A stretch of DNA of 64,000 nt from Streptomyces iranensis (lineage in GTDB: Bacteria > Actinomycetota > Actinomycetes > Streptomycetales > Streptomycetaceae), in assembly GCF_017874715.1 (NCBI RefSeq), contig NZ_JAGGLR010000003.1, positions 124,001 through 188,000 of the forward strand, read 5' to 3'. Position numbers and translations under genes: made by a program. Within the stretch, counting starts at the first letter, position 1; each line of letters starts with the position of its first letter. Below the pieces are notes generated by a model. It searched no databases. It was given only the letters and a program-made list of their open reading frames with translations, and was not told the origin of the DNA. Positions 53,615-61,314 of the stretch are shown piece after piece.

Positions 53615-54613
53615 TCACTCCCGTGGCGCCTGGGCGGTGGAGCCGCGCACCACCAGCTCCGGCTCGAACAACAGCTCCTCGGCGGGTACGGCCACCCCGC
53701 CGATCCGCGCGTTCAGCACCTCCACCGCCGCCCTGCCCATGGCCTCGATGGGCTGGCGGACGGTGGTCAGCGGCGGCTCGGTGCAGTTCATGAACGCGGA
53801 GTCGTCGTAGCCGACCACGGACACCCGCGACGGCACGCCGAACCCCTTGCGGCGCGCGGCTCGTATCGCGCCCAGGGCCAGCGGGTCGCTGGCGCAGATG
53901 ATGCCCGTGACGCCCCGGTCGATCAGCCGGGAGGCCGCGGCGTGGCCGCCCTCGATCGAGAAGATCGCACGGGCCACGAACTCATCCGAAAGGTGGCCGG
54001 CGATCGCCCGCGCGGCGGCCAGCTTGCGCGCCGAGGGCATGTGGTCACCGGGCCCGAGCACCAGTCCGATCCGCTCGTGGCCGAGGGAGGCCAGATGCCG
54101 CCACGCCTGCTCCACCGCCACGGCGTCGTCGCAGGAGACAGCCGGGAAACCGAGGTGCTCGATGGCCGCGTTGACCAGCACCACCGGGATGTTGCGCTCG
54201 GCGAGCTGCCGGTAGTGGCCATGCTCCGCGTCGGCCTGCGCGTACAGCCCGCCCGCGAACACCACCCCGGAGACCTGCTGTTGCAGCAGCAGGGCTACAT
54301 AATCGGCCTCCGAGACCCCGCCCTTGGTCTGCGTGCAGAGCACCGGAGTCAGTCCCAGCTGGGCCAACGCCCCGCCGATGACCTCGGCGAACGCCGGGAA
54401 GATGGGGTTCTGCAGCTCGGGCAGCACCAGCCCCACCAGCCGGGCCCGGTCGCCCCGCAGCTGCGTGGGCCGCTCATAGCCGAGGACGTCCAGCGCGGAC
54501 AGCACCGCCTGCCGGGTGGCTTCGGAGACCCCGGGCTTGCCGTTGAGGACCCGGCTGACCGTGGCCTCGCTGACACCGACCTTCTTCGCCACTTCAGCAA
54601 GTCGTCGCGTCAT
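53615..54613 (-). CDS. LacI family repressor of the alpha-glucan operon
   Basis: LacI/GalR regulator of 332 aa. N-terminal helix-turn-helix RLAEVAKKVGVSEATVSRVLNGKPGVSEATRQAVL; the hinge and sugar-binding domain follow (ARLVGLVLPELQNPIFPAFAEVIGGAL, VSVVGYDDSAFMNCTEPPLTTVRQPIEAMGRAAV). It lies on the same strand, 218 bp upstream of the binding-protein gene, with its own promoter carrying GCAAG repeats. Predicted to repress the operon and itself until an alpha-gluco-oligosaccharide binds. Similar in layout to MalR and AglR systems of Streptomyces. Confidence 0.92.
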   Translation of the reverse strand: MTRRLAEVAKKVGVSEATVSRVLNGKPGVSEATRQAVLSALDVLGYERPTQLRGDRARLVGLVLPELQNPIFPAFAEVIGGALAQLGLTPVLCTQTKGGVSEADYVALLLQQQVSGVVFAGGLYAQADAEHGHYRQLAERNIPVVLVNAAIEHLGFPAVSCDDAVAVEQAWRHLASLGHERIGLVLGPGDHMPSARKLAAARAIAGHLSDEFVARAIFSIEGGHAAASRLIDRGVTGIICASDPLALGAIRAARRKGFGVPSRVSVVGYDDSAFMNCTEPPLTTVRQPIEAMGRAAVEVLNARIGGVAVPAEELLFEPELVVRGSTAQAPRE

Positions 54614-54617
54614 GCAC

Positions 54618-54650
54618 GCAAGCGTAGCGCAAGAATTGCAAGTCGCTTGC
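54618..54650. promoter_or_regulatory. clustered GCAAG half-sites, LacI operator
   Basis: GCAAG occurs at 54618-54622, 54629-54633 and 54638-54642; the last forms a perfect inverted repeat GCAAG-TCG-CTTGC with 54646-54650. The cluster starts 5 bp upstream of the LacI gene start, fitting autorepression. Repeated CTTGCAG-like elements are known before malE/malR in Streptomyces. Confidence 0.65.
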
Positions 54651-54694
54651 GTAGCGGGGGCGTAGAAGGTGCGAGACCCGGCGGCGGCTCCGGA

Positions 54695-55126
54695 TCAGGA
54701 GCCGAGCCGGCCGCCGGTCAGCCGTGCCAGCGGGCCGCGACGACGAGCCGCGCGCCTGCGCAGGACGACCGCGGTGGTGGTGCCCGCCGCGGCGGCACCG
54801 GCACCGGCGACAGCTGCCAGAACCTTCCGTGTCTTGATCGTCATCCAGGCCGAACCCGCCGCCGCGGCCGCCTTCTTGGGCGCCTCGGTGGTCACGGCAC
54901 GACCGGTGGTCACGGCCTTCCCAGCGGCCACTTGAGCCTTGTCGGCGGCGACATGAGCGGTGTGCGCCGCGGCCGTCGCCGCGCCGGCCGCGGCGGTCTT
55001 CGCCGTGGTCTCCGCCTTGCCCGCGGTGTCCTTGGCCTTTTCCGCGGTCTCCTTGGTCTTGGTGGCGGTGGCCTTCGCGTTCACGTTTGTGCTCCGGGTA
55101 GTGTGTGCGTTCTTCTTCTCGGTCAT
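54695..55126 (-). CDS. Ala/Lys/Thr-rich low-complexity membrane protein
   Basis: Unrecognised protein of 143 aa. Residues 1-85 are a long, almost purely Ala/Lys/Thr/Glu amphipathic region with irregular 11-residue periodicity (TKTKETAEKAKDTAGKAETT), like LEA or apolipoprotein-type helices. A hydrophobic stretch (VLAAVAGAGAAAAGTTTAVVL, about 104-124) and an Arg-rich end (RRRAARRRG) follow, as for a tail-anchored protein. Start ATG 55126 (MTEKKN). It sits between the YcnI-like gene and the LacI gene on the same strand. The function is unknown; a desiccation, DNA-binding or membrane-surface role is speculation. Confidence 0.72.
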   Translation of the reverse strand: MTEKKNAHTTRSTNVNAKATATKTKETAEKAKDTAGKAETTAKTAAAGAATAAAHTAHVAADKAQVAAGKAVTTGRAVTTEAPKKAAAAAGSAWMTIKTRKVLAAVAGAGAAAAGTTTAVVLRRRAARRRGPLARLTGGRLGS

Positions 55127-55203
55127 GTTCACCGCGTTACCACTCGACCCGACAGCAAACCCGCGCACTGCTCGGCGTGGCGAGGACCCCGACGGCCCTC
55201 GGA

Positions 55204-55851
55204 TCATTCGGTGTCCGACCCGCCCGACCCGCGCCGCTGCTGGAACAGCACAAACCCTCCGGCCAGGGCGAACAGACAGACGCCGATGATGATGCCCACG
55301 GCGGGCCACGCGGATCCGCCGTCCGAGGCCGCGGTCTTCGAAGGCTTCTTGCCGTCCTCGAGCTTCAGCAGCGGGGCGGGATTCTCCGGCTCCGGCTCTC
55401 CGGCGCGGGCCACCTCGATCCACCGGGACACCTTGCCGCCCTCGTAGGTGTCCACGGTTTTGAAGGCCAGCGATGTGGCGTCGGGCAACTGCCGGACGAC
55501 AACGCTGTGTTCGGCGCTCTCGCCGGGTGCGAGCGCCGGGCCGCCGACGGAGTAGCCATCATCGGTGGGCTTCAGCTTCCAGCCCTTCGGCGCCTGCTTC
55601 AGCTTCACATCGCCGGGGTCGATGCCCTTGGGCAACACGGTCCGGATCTCGGTGAAACCGGCCCCCTCGTCCTCCGCCTCCGACTCGAACGTCAGCGTGA
55701 CGTTATTCGCCAGGGCGCGGGAGTCGGAGGCGCTCACCTCGGTGTGGGCCAGGGCGGGGGCCGCCGTGGCGAGGACGAGCGCCGAGGCGGCGACGGCCAG
55801 GGCGCCGATCCGCCGCGGCCGCGGACGGGACGGCGGACGATGTGCTTTCAC
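55204..55851 (-). CDS. YcnI-like DUF1775 protein
   Basis: Exported protein of 215 aa. Signal peptide (RRIGALAVAASALVLATAAPALA) is followed at once by HTEVSAS, so the mature N-terminus begins with His, the copper ligand of YcnI proteins. The DUF1775 domain contains FTEIRTVLPKGID and KQAPKGWKLKPT, including the conserved Trp. The C-terminus has one membrane helix (AVGIIIGVCLFALAGGFVLFQ) and a basic tail. The usual partners CopC/CopD are absent here. GTG 55851 has GGAGAG in front. Confidence 0.87.
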   Translation of the reverse strand: MKAHRPPSRPRPRRIGALAVAASALVLATAAPALAHTEVSASDSRALANNVTLTFESEAEDEGAGFTEIRTVLPKGIDPGDVKLKQAPKGWKLKPTDDGYSVGGPALAPGESAEHSVVVRQLPDATSLAFKTVDTYEGGKVSRWIEVARAGEPEPENPAPLLKLEDGKKPSKTAASDGGSAWPAVGIIIGVCLFALAGGFVLFQQRRGSGGSDTE

Positions 55852-55960
55852 GGTATCTCTCCTCGTCCAAGGGGCGGACACCCGAACCTCCTCACCGGTC
55901 ACCCGGCGCGCTCACCAGGTGCGTTCACATTCCCCGGTACGTACGGTCCGGGCGTGACGT

Positions 55961-56080
55961 TCAGCGTCGGTCGCGCAGTGTCCGGGACAGTTCCTCCTCG
56001 GTGAGCGGCCGGGGCGCGGGTCCGGCACCGGGCTTCGTCTCGGCGACGTTCGCCGGGCTCTTGTTCTCGGTCGTCGTCAT
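55961..56080 (-). CDS. 39-residue peptide of unknown function
   Basis: Short ORF starting at ATG 56080 with AAAGG nine bases upstream, 43 bp after the DHA2 exporter stop and on the same strand. The peptide begins MTTTENKSPANVAETKPG, has a Pro/Gly/Ala middle and ends in a charged helix LTEEELSRTLRDRR. It has no Cys, no signal peptide and no membrane segment. Codon use looks like the neighbours. It may be a real small protein cotranscribed with the exporter, or chance; I do not recognise a family. Confidence 0.5.
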   Translation of the reverse strand: MTTTENKSPANVAETKPGAGPAPRPLTEEELSRTLRDRR

Positions 56081-56123
56081 GAGAGTGAACCTTTCGCTGG
56101 TGGTGGTGGTGCGGAGGCGGCGA

Positions 56124-57614
56124 TCAGGCGGTGGTGACCGGTGCGGCGGGCGGATTGGCGTTCCGTGGCATGGCGGGGGGCCGGGGCTTCCGCGCAGGTC
56201 CCCGCAGTACGGTGAACGCCACCGCGAAGGCCGCCACGATGAGCCCCGTTCCAACGGCGAAGGCCAGGTGATAGCCGCCGGTCAGCGCCTCGGCCTGACT
56301 CTCGCCCCGGGTGAGCAGGGCGTCCGTGCGGGAGGCGGCCAGGGTGGACAGCACTGCGACGCCCAGTGCCATGCCGATCTGCTGGGTGGTGTTGAACAGC
56401 CCGGAGACGAGCCCGGCGTCGTCCTCCTTCGCGCCGGACATTCCAAGGCTGGTCAGCGCCGGGAGCGCCAGCCCGAAACCGGCGGCGAGCAGCATCACCG
56501 GGAGGAGGTCGGGAACGTACCGGGCGTGCACGGGGACGCGGACGAGCAGGCCGAGCACCCCGGTCAGGAGGGCCAGCCCGGTCAGCAGTACCGCGCGGTC
56601 GCCGAAGCGGGCGCTGAGCCGCGCCGAGACGCCGAGGGACACCGCGCCGATGGCGATGGCGGCCGGGAGCATGGCCAGGCCGGTTCTGGTGGCGTCGTAC
56701 CCCAGCACATTGCGCAGATAGAGGGCGACCAGGATCTGGAACGAGAAGAGCGCGGCCACCATCAGGAGCTGGACCAGATTGGCCCCCGCCACCCCGCGCG
56801 ACCGCAGGATCCGCAGGGGCATCAGCGGGGTGCGGGCAGTGGCCTGGCGGACCAGGAACAGGGCGATCAGGACGATCGAGACGGCGCCGAGGGCGAGTGT
56901 GTGCGCCGCCGTCCAGCCGTAGTCCGCCACCTTGACCACGGTGTAGATGCCCAGCATCAGCCCGGCCGTGACGAGCAGGGCGCCGAGGACATCGGCGCCG
57001 GCCGCGAGGCCCGGCCCGCGGTCGGCGGGCAGGACGGGTATGGCGACCGCGAGCGTCAGCAGCCCGATCGGCAGATTGATCAGGAAGATCCAGTGCCAGC
57101 CGAGCGCGTCGGTGAGGAGGCCGCCGAGCACCTGGCCGATCGACGCTCCGGCGGCGCCGGTGAAGCTGAACACGGCGATCGCCTTTGACCGTTCGGCGGG
57201 TTCGCTGAAGAGCGTGACGAGGATGCCCAGGCTGACCGCCGAGGCCATCGCGCTGCCGACCCCCTGGAGGAAACGTGCGGCGATCAGCGTCGCGGGGGAG
57301 ATGGCCACGGCCGCGAGCAGCGAGGCCGCGGTGAACACCGCGGTGCCGGCCAGGAATACGCGCTTGCGGCCGATGAGATCGCCGATGCGGCCGCCGAGCA
57401 GCAGCAGACCGCCGAACGCGATCAGGTAGGCGTTGACGACCCAGCTGAGCCCGGCTGGGGAGAATCCCAGATCGCTCTGGATGGCGGGCATGGCCACGGT
57501 CACGATGCTGCCGTCGAGGATCACCATCAGCATGCCGGTGGCGATGACCCCGAGGGCCAGTTGGCGTGAAGGGGGAACGCGGGGAGACGCCGGTTCGGAA
57601 GAGGTGGCGGACAT
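56124..57614 (-). CDS. DHA2-family MFS drug exporter
   Basis: Multidrug exporter of 496 aa with about 14 membrane helices (EmrB/QacA type). Motif D1-like ILDGSIVTVAMPAIQSDLGFSPAGLSWVVNAYLIAFGGLLLLGGRIGDLIGRKRVFLAG at the N-terminus, and FLQGVGSAMASAVSLGILVTLF and GASIGQVLGGLLTDALGWHWIFLINLPIG in the middle. Expected proton-driven efflux of amphipathic drugs. A MarR gene lies 117 bp upstream on the same strand and is the likely repressor; a 39-codon ORF follows. Confidence 0.94.
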   Translation of the reverse strand: MSATSSEPASPRVPPSRQLALGVIATGMLMVILDGSIVTVAMPAIQSDLGFSPAGLSWVVNAYLIAFGGLLLLGGRIGDLIGRKRVFLAGTAVFTAASLLAAVAISPATLIAARFLQGVGSAMASAVSLGILVTLFSEPAERSKAIAVFSFTGAAGASIGQVLGGLLTDALGWHWIFLINLPIGLLTLAVAIPVLPADRGPGLAAGADVLGALLVTAGLMLGIYTVVKVADYGWTAAHTLALGAVSIVLIALFLVRQATARTPLMPLRILRSRGVAGANLVQLLMVAALFSFQILVALYLRNVLGYDATRTGLAMLPAAIAIGAVSLGVSARLSARFGDRAVLLTGLALLTGVLGLLVRVPVHARYVPDLLPVMLLAAGFGLALPALTSLGMSGAKEDDAGLVSGLFNTTQQIGMALGVAVLSTLAASRTDALLTRGESQAEALTGGYHLAFAVGTGLIVAAFAVAFTVLRGPARKPRPPAMPRNANPPAAPVTTA

Positions 57615-57731
57615 GCGGGCACTCCTGTCAGTAGGCGCGACAGGAGTGACCGTAGCAGATGGTTTTGTTGCAGACTATTTGTTTCGGCCCTACCTGAGCG
57701 GCCGCGTGACGGCCGCGCGAGTGTCTCCGCT
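57615..57731 (-). promoter_or_regulatory. promoter region of the DHA2 exporter
   Basis: AT-rich spacer between the MarR gene and the exporter. Near 57655-57685 the reverse strand carries TCTGC twice, about 17 bp apart (AGTCTGCAAC and CATCTGCTAC), next to an AAACAAAT patch. The exporter therefore probably has its own MarR-controlled promoter rather than only read-through. Confidence 0.4.
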
Positions 57732-58220
57732 CTACTTCTCGCGCTGCCGCGCCCTCCGGGTCGGGCGGGGGCTCTCGGTGGGCGTGGCCAGATGCCCCTC
57801 GGACAGCCGGGTCAACGCACATACCAGTGCGGCGCGTTGGGTCTCGGGGAGCGCTGTCAGGGCCTCGCGGTGGACGCGGTCCACGATCTCCTGGCTCCGC
57901 TCGGCGATCCGCGCACCCTCCTCGGTGACCGCGATGATCCGGGCCCGGCGATCCTGGGCGGAGGCACGCCGCTCCGCGAGGCCCGCCTTCTCCAGGGCGT
58001 CCACCGTCACCACCATCGTGGTCTTGTCCATGTCGCCGATCTCGGCGAGCTGCGCCTGGGTGCGCTCCTCCTCCAGGGCATGGACCAGTACGCAGTGCAT
58101 CCGCGACGTCAGCCCGATCTCGGCGAGCGCGGCCGACATCTGGGTGCGGAGGACGTGGCTGGTGTGGTCGAGGAGGAACGACAGGTCGGGTTCGGTCTTG
58201 GTGGGCGCCATGGCGGTCAT
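57732..58220 (-). CDS. MarR family transcriptional regulator
   Basis: Winged-helix regulator of 162 aa. LTSRMHCVLVHALEEERTQAQLAEIGDMDKTTMVVTVDALEKAGLAERRASAQDRRARIIAVTEEGARI contains the recognition helix and the wing with the DRRAR motif. Start ATG 58220, with a second ATG at 58211 possible. The tail is Arg/Pro-rich. It precedes the DHA2 exporter, a classical MarR/exporter pair in which drugs relieve repression. Confidence 0.92.
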   Translation of the reverse strand: MTAMAPTKTEPDLSFLLDHTSHVLRTQMSAALAEIGLTSRMHCVLVHALEEERTQAQLAEIGDMDKTTMVVTVDALEKAGLAERRASAQDRRARIIAVTEEGARIAERSQEIVDRVHREALTALPETQRAALVCALTRLSEGHLATPTESPRPTRRARQREK

Positions 58221-58315
58221 GTGGCCCAGGGTAACAATTCGATCCGTACTGGATTATCCGGAACAGTCCATCCGGGCAGGCGGGGGGCCAGGAGGCTGGG
58301 GGACCGGGGCGGGGG

Positions 58316-59170
58316 TCAGCCGTTGCGGTAGAGAGTGGTGAGCAACTCGACCGCGGTCTGAGTGGCGGGGTGCGGGTCGTCCCGCCACCAGGCGAGGCGT
58401 ACCGCGATCGGCTCGGCGTCGCGGACCGGCCGGTAGGCGATTCCGGGCCTCGGATACTGGTTGGCGGTGGACTCCGCCGTCATCCCGACGCAGCGGCCCG
58501 CGGAGATCACGGTGAGCCAGTCCTCCACGTCGTGGGTCTCCTCCGTGGCCGGCCGGGAGTCGGGCGGCCACAGCTCCGCGGTGGTGGTGCCGGTCCTGCG
58601 GTCGACCAGCAGGGTGCGCCCGCTGAGGTCGGCAAGCCGGACCGAGCGGCGCCTGGCCAGCGGGTCGTCGGCGGCCACGGCGCACAGCCGCCGCTCCAGC
58701 CCGACGATGGCGGAGTCGAAGCGGCGCTCGTCGAGCGGTCTGCGCACCACGGCGAGGTCGCAGGCGCCCTCCGTCAACCCCGCGGTGGCGGAATTGACGC
58801 GGACGAGGTGCAGCTCCGTCTCGGGATACGCCTGGGCCCAGCGGCGCTGGAAGGCGGGGGTGTGGCGGCCGAGCGCGGACCAGGCGTAGCCGATCCGCAG
58901 ATGGGCGTGGCCCGATACGGCCTCCCGGATCAGGCCGTCCACCTCGGCCAGCACCCGCCGGGCGTGTGCCACCACGCGCAGCCCGGTGCCCGTCGGGGTC
59001 ACCTCGCGGGAGGTGCGCCGCAACAGCCGTGTGCCCAGGGCGCGTTCGAGCGCGGCCACGGCCCGGGACACGGCCGCCTGGGAGACGCCGAGCGCGATGG
59101 CGGCGTCGGTGAAGGTGCCCTCGTCGACGATCGTGACGAGGCAGCGCAGTTGCCGCAGCTCCACATCCAT
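58316..59170 (-). CDS. LysR family transcriptional regulator
   Basis: LysR-type regulator of 284 aa. MDVELRQLRCLVTIVDEGTFTDAAIALGVSQAAVSRAVAALERALGTRLLRRTSREVTPTGTG is a canonical LysR DNA-binding domain; the effector domain follows. ATG 59170. Divergent from an EamA/RhtA-type exporter with 68 bp between the starts, so it most likely controls amino acid (threonine/homoserine-like) or metabolite efflux. Confidence 0.92.
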   Translation of the reverse strand: MDVELRQLRCLVTIVDEGTFTDAAIALGVSQAAVSRAVAALERALGTRLLRRTSREVTPTGTGLRVVAHARRVLAEVDGLIREAVSGHAHLRIGYAWSALGRHTPAFQRRWAQAYPETELHLVRVNSATAGLTEGACDLAVVRRPLDERRFDSAIVGLERRLCAVAADDPLARRRSVRLADLSGRTLLVDRRTGTTTAELWPPDSRPATEETHDVEDWLTVISAGRCVGMTAESTANQYPRPGIAYRPVRDAEPIAVRLAWWRDDPHPATQTAVELLTTLYRNG

Positions 59171-59238
59171 ACGCCCAGCGTATAGATAGGGCGCCGGACG
59201 CATTTTGCGCATGCATGGGCCGGGCGCACGATCGACGC

Positions 59239-60234
59239 ATGCGACTCGCCCCCGCGTCACGCACCCCGTTCCCACGAGCGACGGAAACCGCGCACCGGAC
59301 CGTGCCGACCCCTGCCGGCTCCGACCCGGGGCCGGTCCTGGACTCGGGCCTGGACCCGGGCCTGGAGCAGGGCCCGGCCTCTGACCTTGATCGGCGGCCG
59401 ACCGGACGGCGGTTCGCCGGGGTGGCCACGATGATCGGCAGCGGGCTGTCCAACCAGACCGGTGCCGCGATCGGATCCCAGGCCTTCCCCGCCATCGGCC
59501 CGGTCGGGGTCGTCGCCGTCCGCCAGTACGTGGCCGCGATCGTCCTGCTGGCCGTCGGCAGGCCCCGGCTGCGGAGCTTCACCTGGTGGCAGTGGCGGCC
59601 GGTGGTGGGGCTCGCCGTGGTGTTCGGCACCATGAATCTGTCCCTGTACAGCGCCATCGACCGCATCGGCCTCGGCCTGGCGGTGACCCTGGAGTTCCTC
59701 GGCCCGCTGTGCATCGCGCTCGCCGGCTCTCGGCGCCGCGTGGACGCCTGCTGTGCGCTCGTCGCGGCGGCCGCCGTGGTGGCCCTCATGCGCCCGCGGC
59801 CCTCGGCCGACTATCTGGGCATGGGGCTGGGGTTGCTGGCCGCCGTGTGCTGGGCGTCGTACATCCTGCTCAACCGCGCCGTGGGGCGGCGAGTCCCGGG
59901 CGCCCAGGGGCCGGCGGCGGCCGCGGGGATCTCCGCGCTGATGTTCCTGCCGGTCGGGATCGCCGTCGCCGTCCACCAGCCGCCGACCGTGAGCGCCGCG
60001 GCGTACGCCATCATCGCGGGCGTCCTCTCCTCTGCCGTGCCGTACCTCGCGGACCTGTTCACGCTGCGCCGCGTGCCCGCCCAGGCGTTCGGGCTCTTCA
60101 TGAGCGTCAACCCCGTCCTGGCCGCACTGGTCGGCTGGGTCGGCCTGGGGCAGAGCCTGGGATGGACGGAGTGGACCAGTGTGGGCGCCATCGTCGCGGC
60201 CAACGCGCTGAGCATCCTCACCCGGCGCGGGTGA
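59239..60234 (+). CDS. EamA/DMT exporter, RhtA-like
   Basis: Drug/metabolite transporter family protein of 331 aa with ten predicted helices in two EamA halves. NLSLYSAIDRIGLGLAVTLEFLGPLCIALAGSRRRVD is the segment characteristic of RhtA-type threonine/homoserine exporters, and the second half contains VPYLADLFTLRRVPAQAFGLFMSVNPVLAALVGWVGLGQ. A Pro/Asp-rich cytoplasmic N-terminus of about 55 residues is unusual for the family. ATG 59239; ATG 59215 would add eight residues. The divergent LysR gene probably regulates it. Confidence 0.88.
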   Translation: MRLAPASRTPFPRATETAHRTVPTPAGSDPGPVLDSGLDPGLEQGPASDLDRRPTGRRFAGVATMIGSGLSNQTGAAIGSQAFPAIGPVGVVAVRQYVAAIVLLAVGRPRLRSFTWWQWRPVVGLAVVFGTMNLSLYSAIDRIGLGLAVTLEFLGPLCIALAGSRRRVDACCALVAAAAVVALMRPRPSADYLGMGLGLLAAVCWASYILLNRAVGRRVPGAQGPAAAAGISALMFLPVGIAVAVHQPPTVSAAAYAIIAGVLSSAVPYLADLFTLRRVPAQAFGLFMSVNPVLAALVGWVGLGQSLGWTEWTSVGAIVAANALSILTRRG

Positions 60235-60298
60235 CCAGCGGGGGTGGCCCGGCGCATCGGATGGCCTGGACCTGGGGGCGGAGGCGCGCTCCGCCCCC

Positions 60299-60356
60299 AG
60301 GCCACCGCTCAGGCGGCGTCAGGCCACCGCTCAGCCCGCGTCAGGCCACCGCTCAG
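60299..60356. repeat. three tandem 22-bp repeats over a stop codon
   Basis: AGGCCACCGCTCAG recurs at 60299, 60321 and 60343, each followed by a nearly identical GC-rich octamer, giving a 22-bp period. The third copy contains the stop codon (60353-60355) of the reverse-strand nucleotidyltransferase, so the array looks like amplification of its 3' end. It lies downstream of both flanking genes. Confidence 0.75.
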
Positions 60357-61114
60357 CCCGTGGCCTCGAACAGCGCCTCCGCCGCGGCGATCGCCTCGGC
60401 CAGGGCGGTGGGCTCCGGCCGCAGCTCCGCCACGATCGTGTCGACGGTACGCAGGTCCGCCCGCTGGAGGAGCCGCTTCTCGTTGGTCACCCACTCACCG
60501 CGCGCCGCCAGCACCGCGTGCGCCGTCTGCAGGGCGGCGGTCGCCACCGCCCCCGCGACCTCGGTGGCCTGGCCACGTGCCACGTACGCGGCCGAGGCGT
60601 ACCGCAGAGTCAAGGCCGCGCGCCCGCGCCACGCAGGGGGCGCCGCCTCACGCAGCGCCCCCGGGTACTCGGGCCGGGGCAGAGTGCCCCGCAGCACCTG
60701 GTTGAGGGCGAGTTCGGCCACCACCAGATAGCTGGGGATGCCCGCGAGGTGGAACATCAGCGGCTCCCAGTGGAAGCGGCCCTGCCGCGACTCGGCGAGT
60801 TCGTGTTCCACCACCTCGAGGTCGCGGTAGTGGATGTCCACGCGCCGTCCGTCGACGGTCAGCCAGGCGCCCCCGTTGAAGACACCACCGCCCCACTCGC
60901 CGAGCTCGGAGACCTCGCCCTCCCAGCCGACGGCCCGCAGCGTGGCCGGGTCGAAGCCGCCCCGGTAGTACAGGGCCAGGTCCCAGTCGCTCTCCGGGGT
61001 GTGGGTGCCCTGCGCACGCGAGCCCCCGAGGGTGACGGCGTGTACGGCGGGCAGGGCGGCGAGCCGTTCGGCGACATCGTCGAGGAACATGTCGTCGGTC
61101 ATCTCGTCGGTCAT
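60353..61114 (-). CDS. nucleotidyltransferase domain protein
   Basis: Pol beta-superfamily nucleotidyltransferase of 253 aa. The catalytic loop is VTLGGSRAQGTHTPESDWDLALYY (GS motif with two Asp) and the third acid is in RRVDIHYRD. The C-terminal helical domain (SYLVVAELALNQVLRGTLPRPEYPGALREAAPPAWR) resembles aminoglycoside- or substrate-binding domains of putative adenylyltransferases. The target molecule is unknown; antibiotic inactivation is possible but unproven. ATG 61114 is taken, with ATGs at 61102 and 61090 as alternatives. The stop lies inside a 22-bp repeat array. Confidence 0.83.
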   Translation of the reverse strand: MTDEMTDDMFLDDVAERLAALPAVHAVTLGGSRAQGTHTPESDWDLALYYRGGFDPATLRAVGWEGEVSELGEWGGGVFNGGAWLTVDGRRVDIHYRDLEVVEHELAESRQGRFHWEPLMFHLAGIPSYLVVAELALNQVLRGTLPRPEYPGALREAAPPAWRGRAALTLRYASAAYVARGQATEVAGAVATAALQTAHAVLAARGEWVTNEKRLLQRADLRTVDTIVAELRPEPTALAEAIAAAEALFEATG

Positions 61115-61314
61115 ACGGATTCCGATCGTGTGAAGTGGATGACGGGTGCCGCGGGCACACCGAACACACGCCGGAGCACAGGCTCTGACGGCGGCGTTCA
61201 TACGGATCGGTGTGCCGGGTCATCACTCCATGACGCCGACCTTACCGCCCCCGCCAGGGAACCCACGGCGGGGGAACACCGATGGACGGCGGGGCGGTAC
61301 GGACCAGGGGTGGA

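Noticed and set aside
55961-56080. Possible RiPP or lanthipeptide precursor
   Set aside because: No Cys or Ser/Thr-rich core, no modification enzyme nearby; the neighbours are an MFS exporter and a YcnI-like protein.
60299-60356. CRISPR-like array
   Set aside because: The repeats are contiguous with no unique spacers, and no cas genes are in the window.
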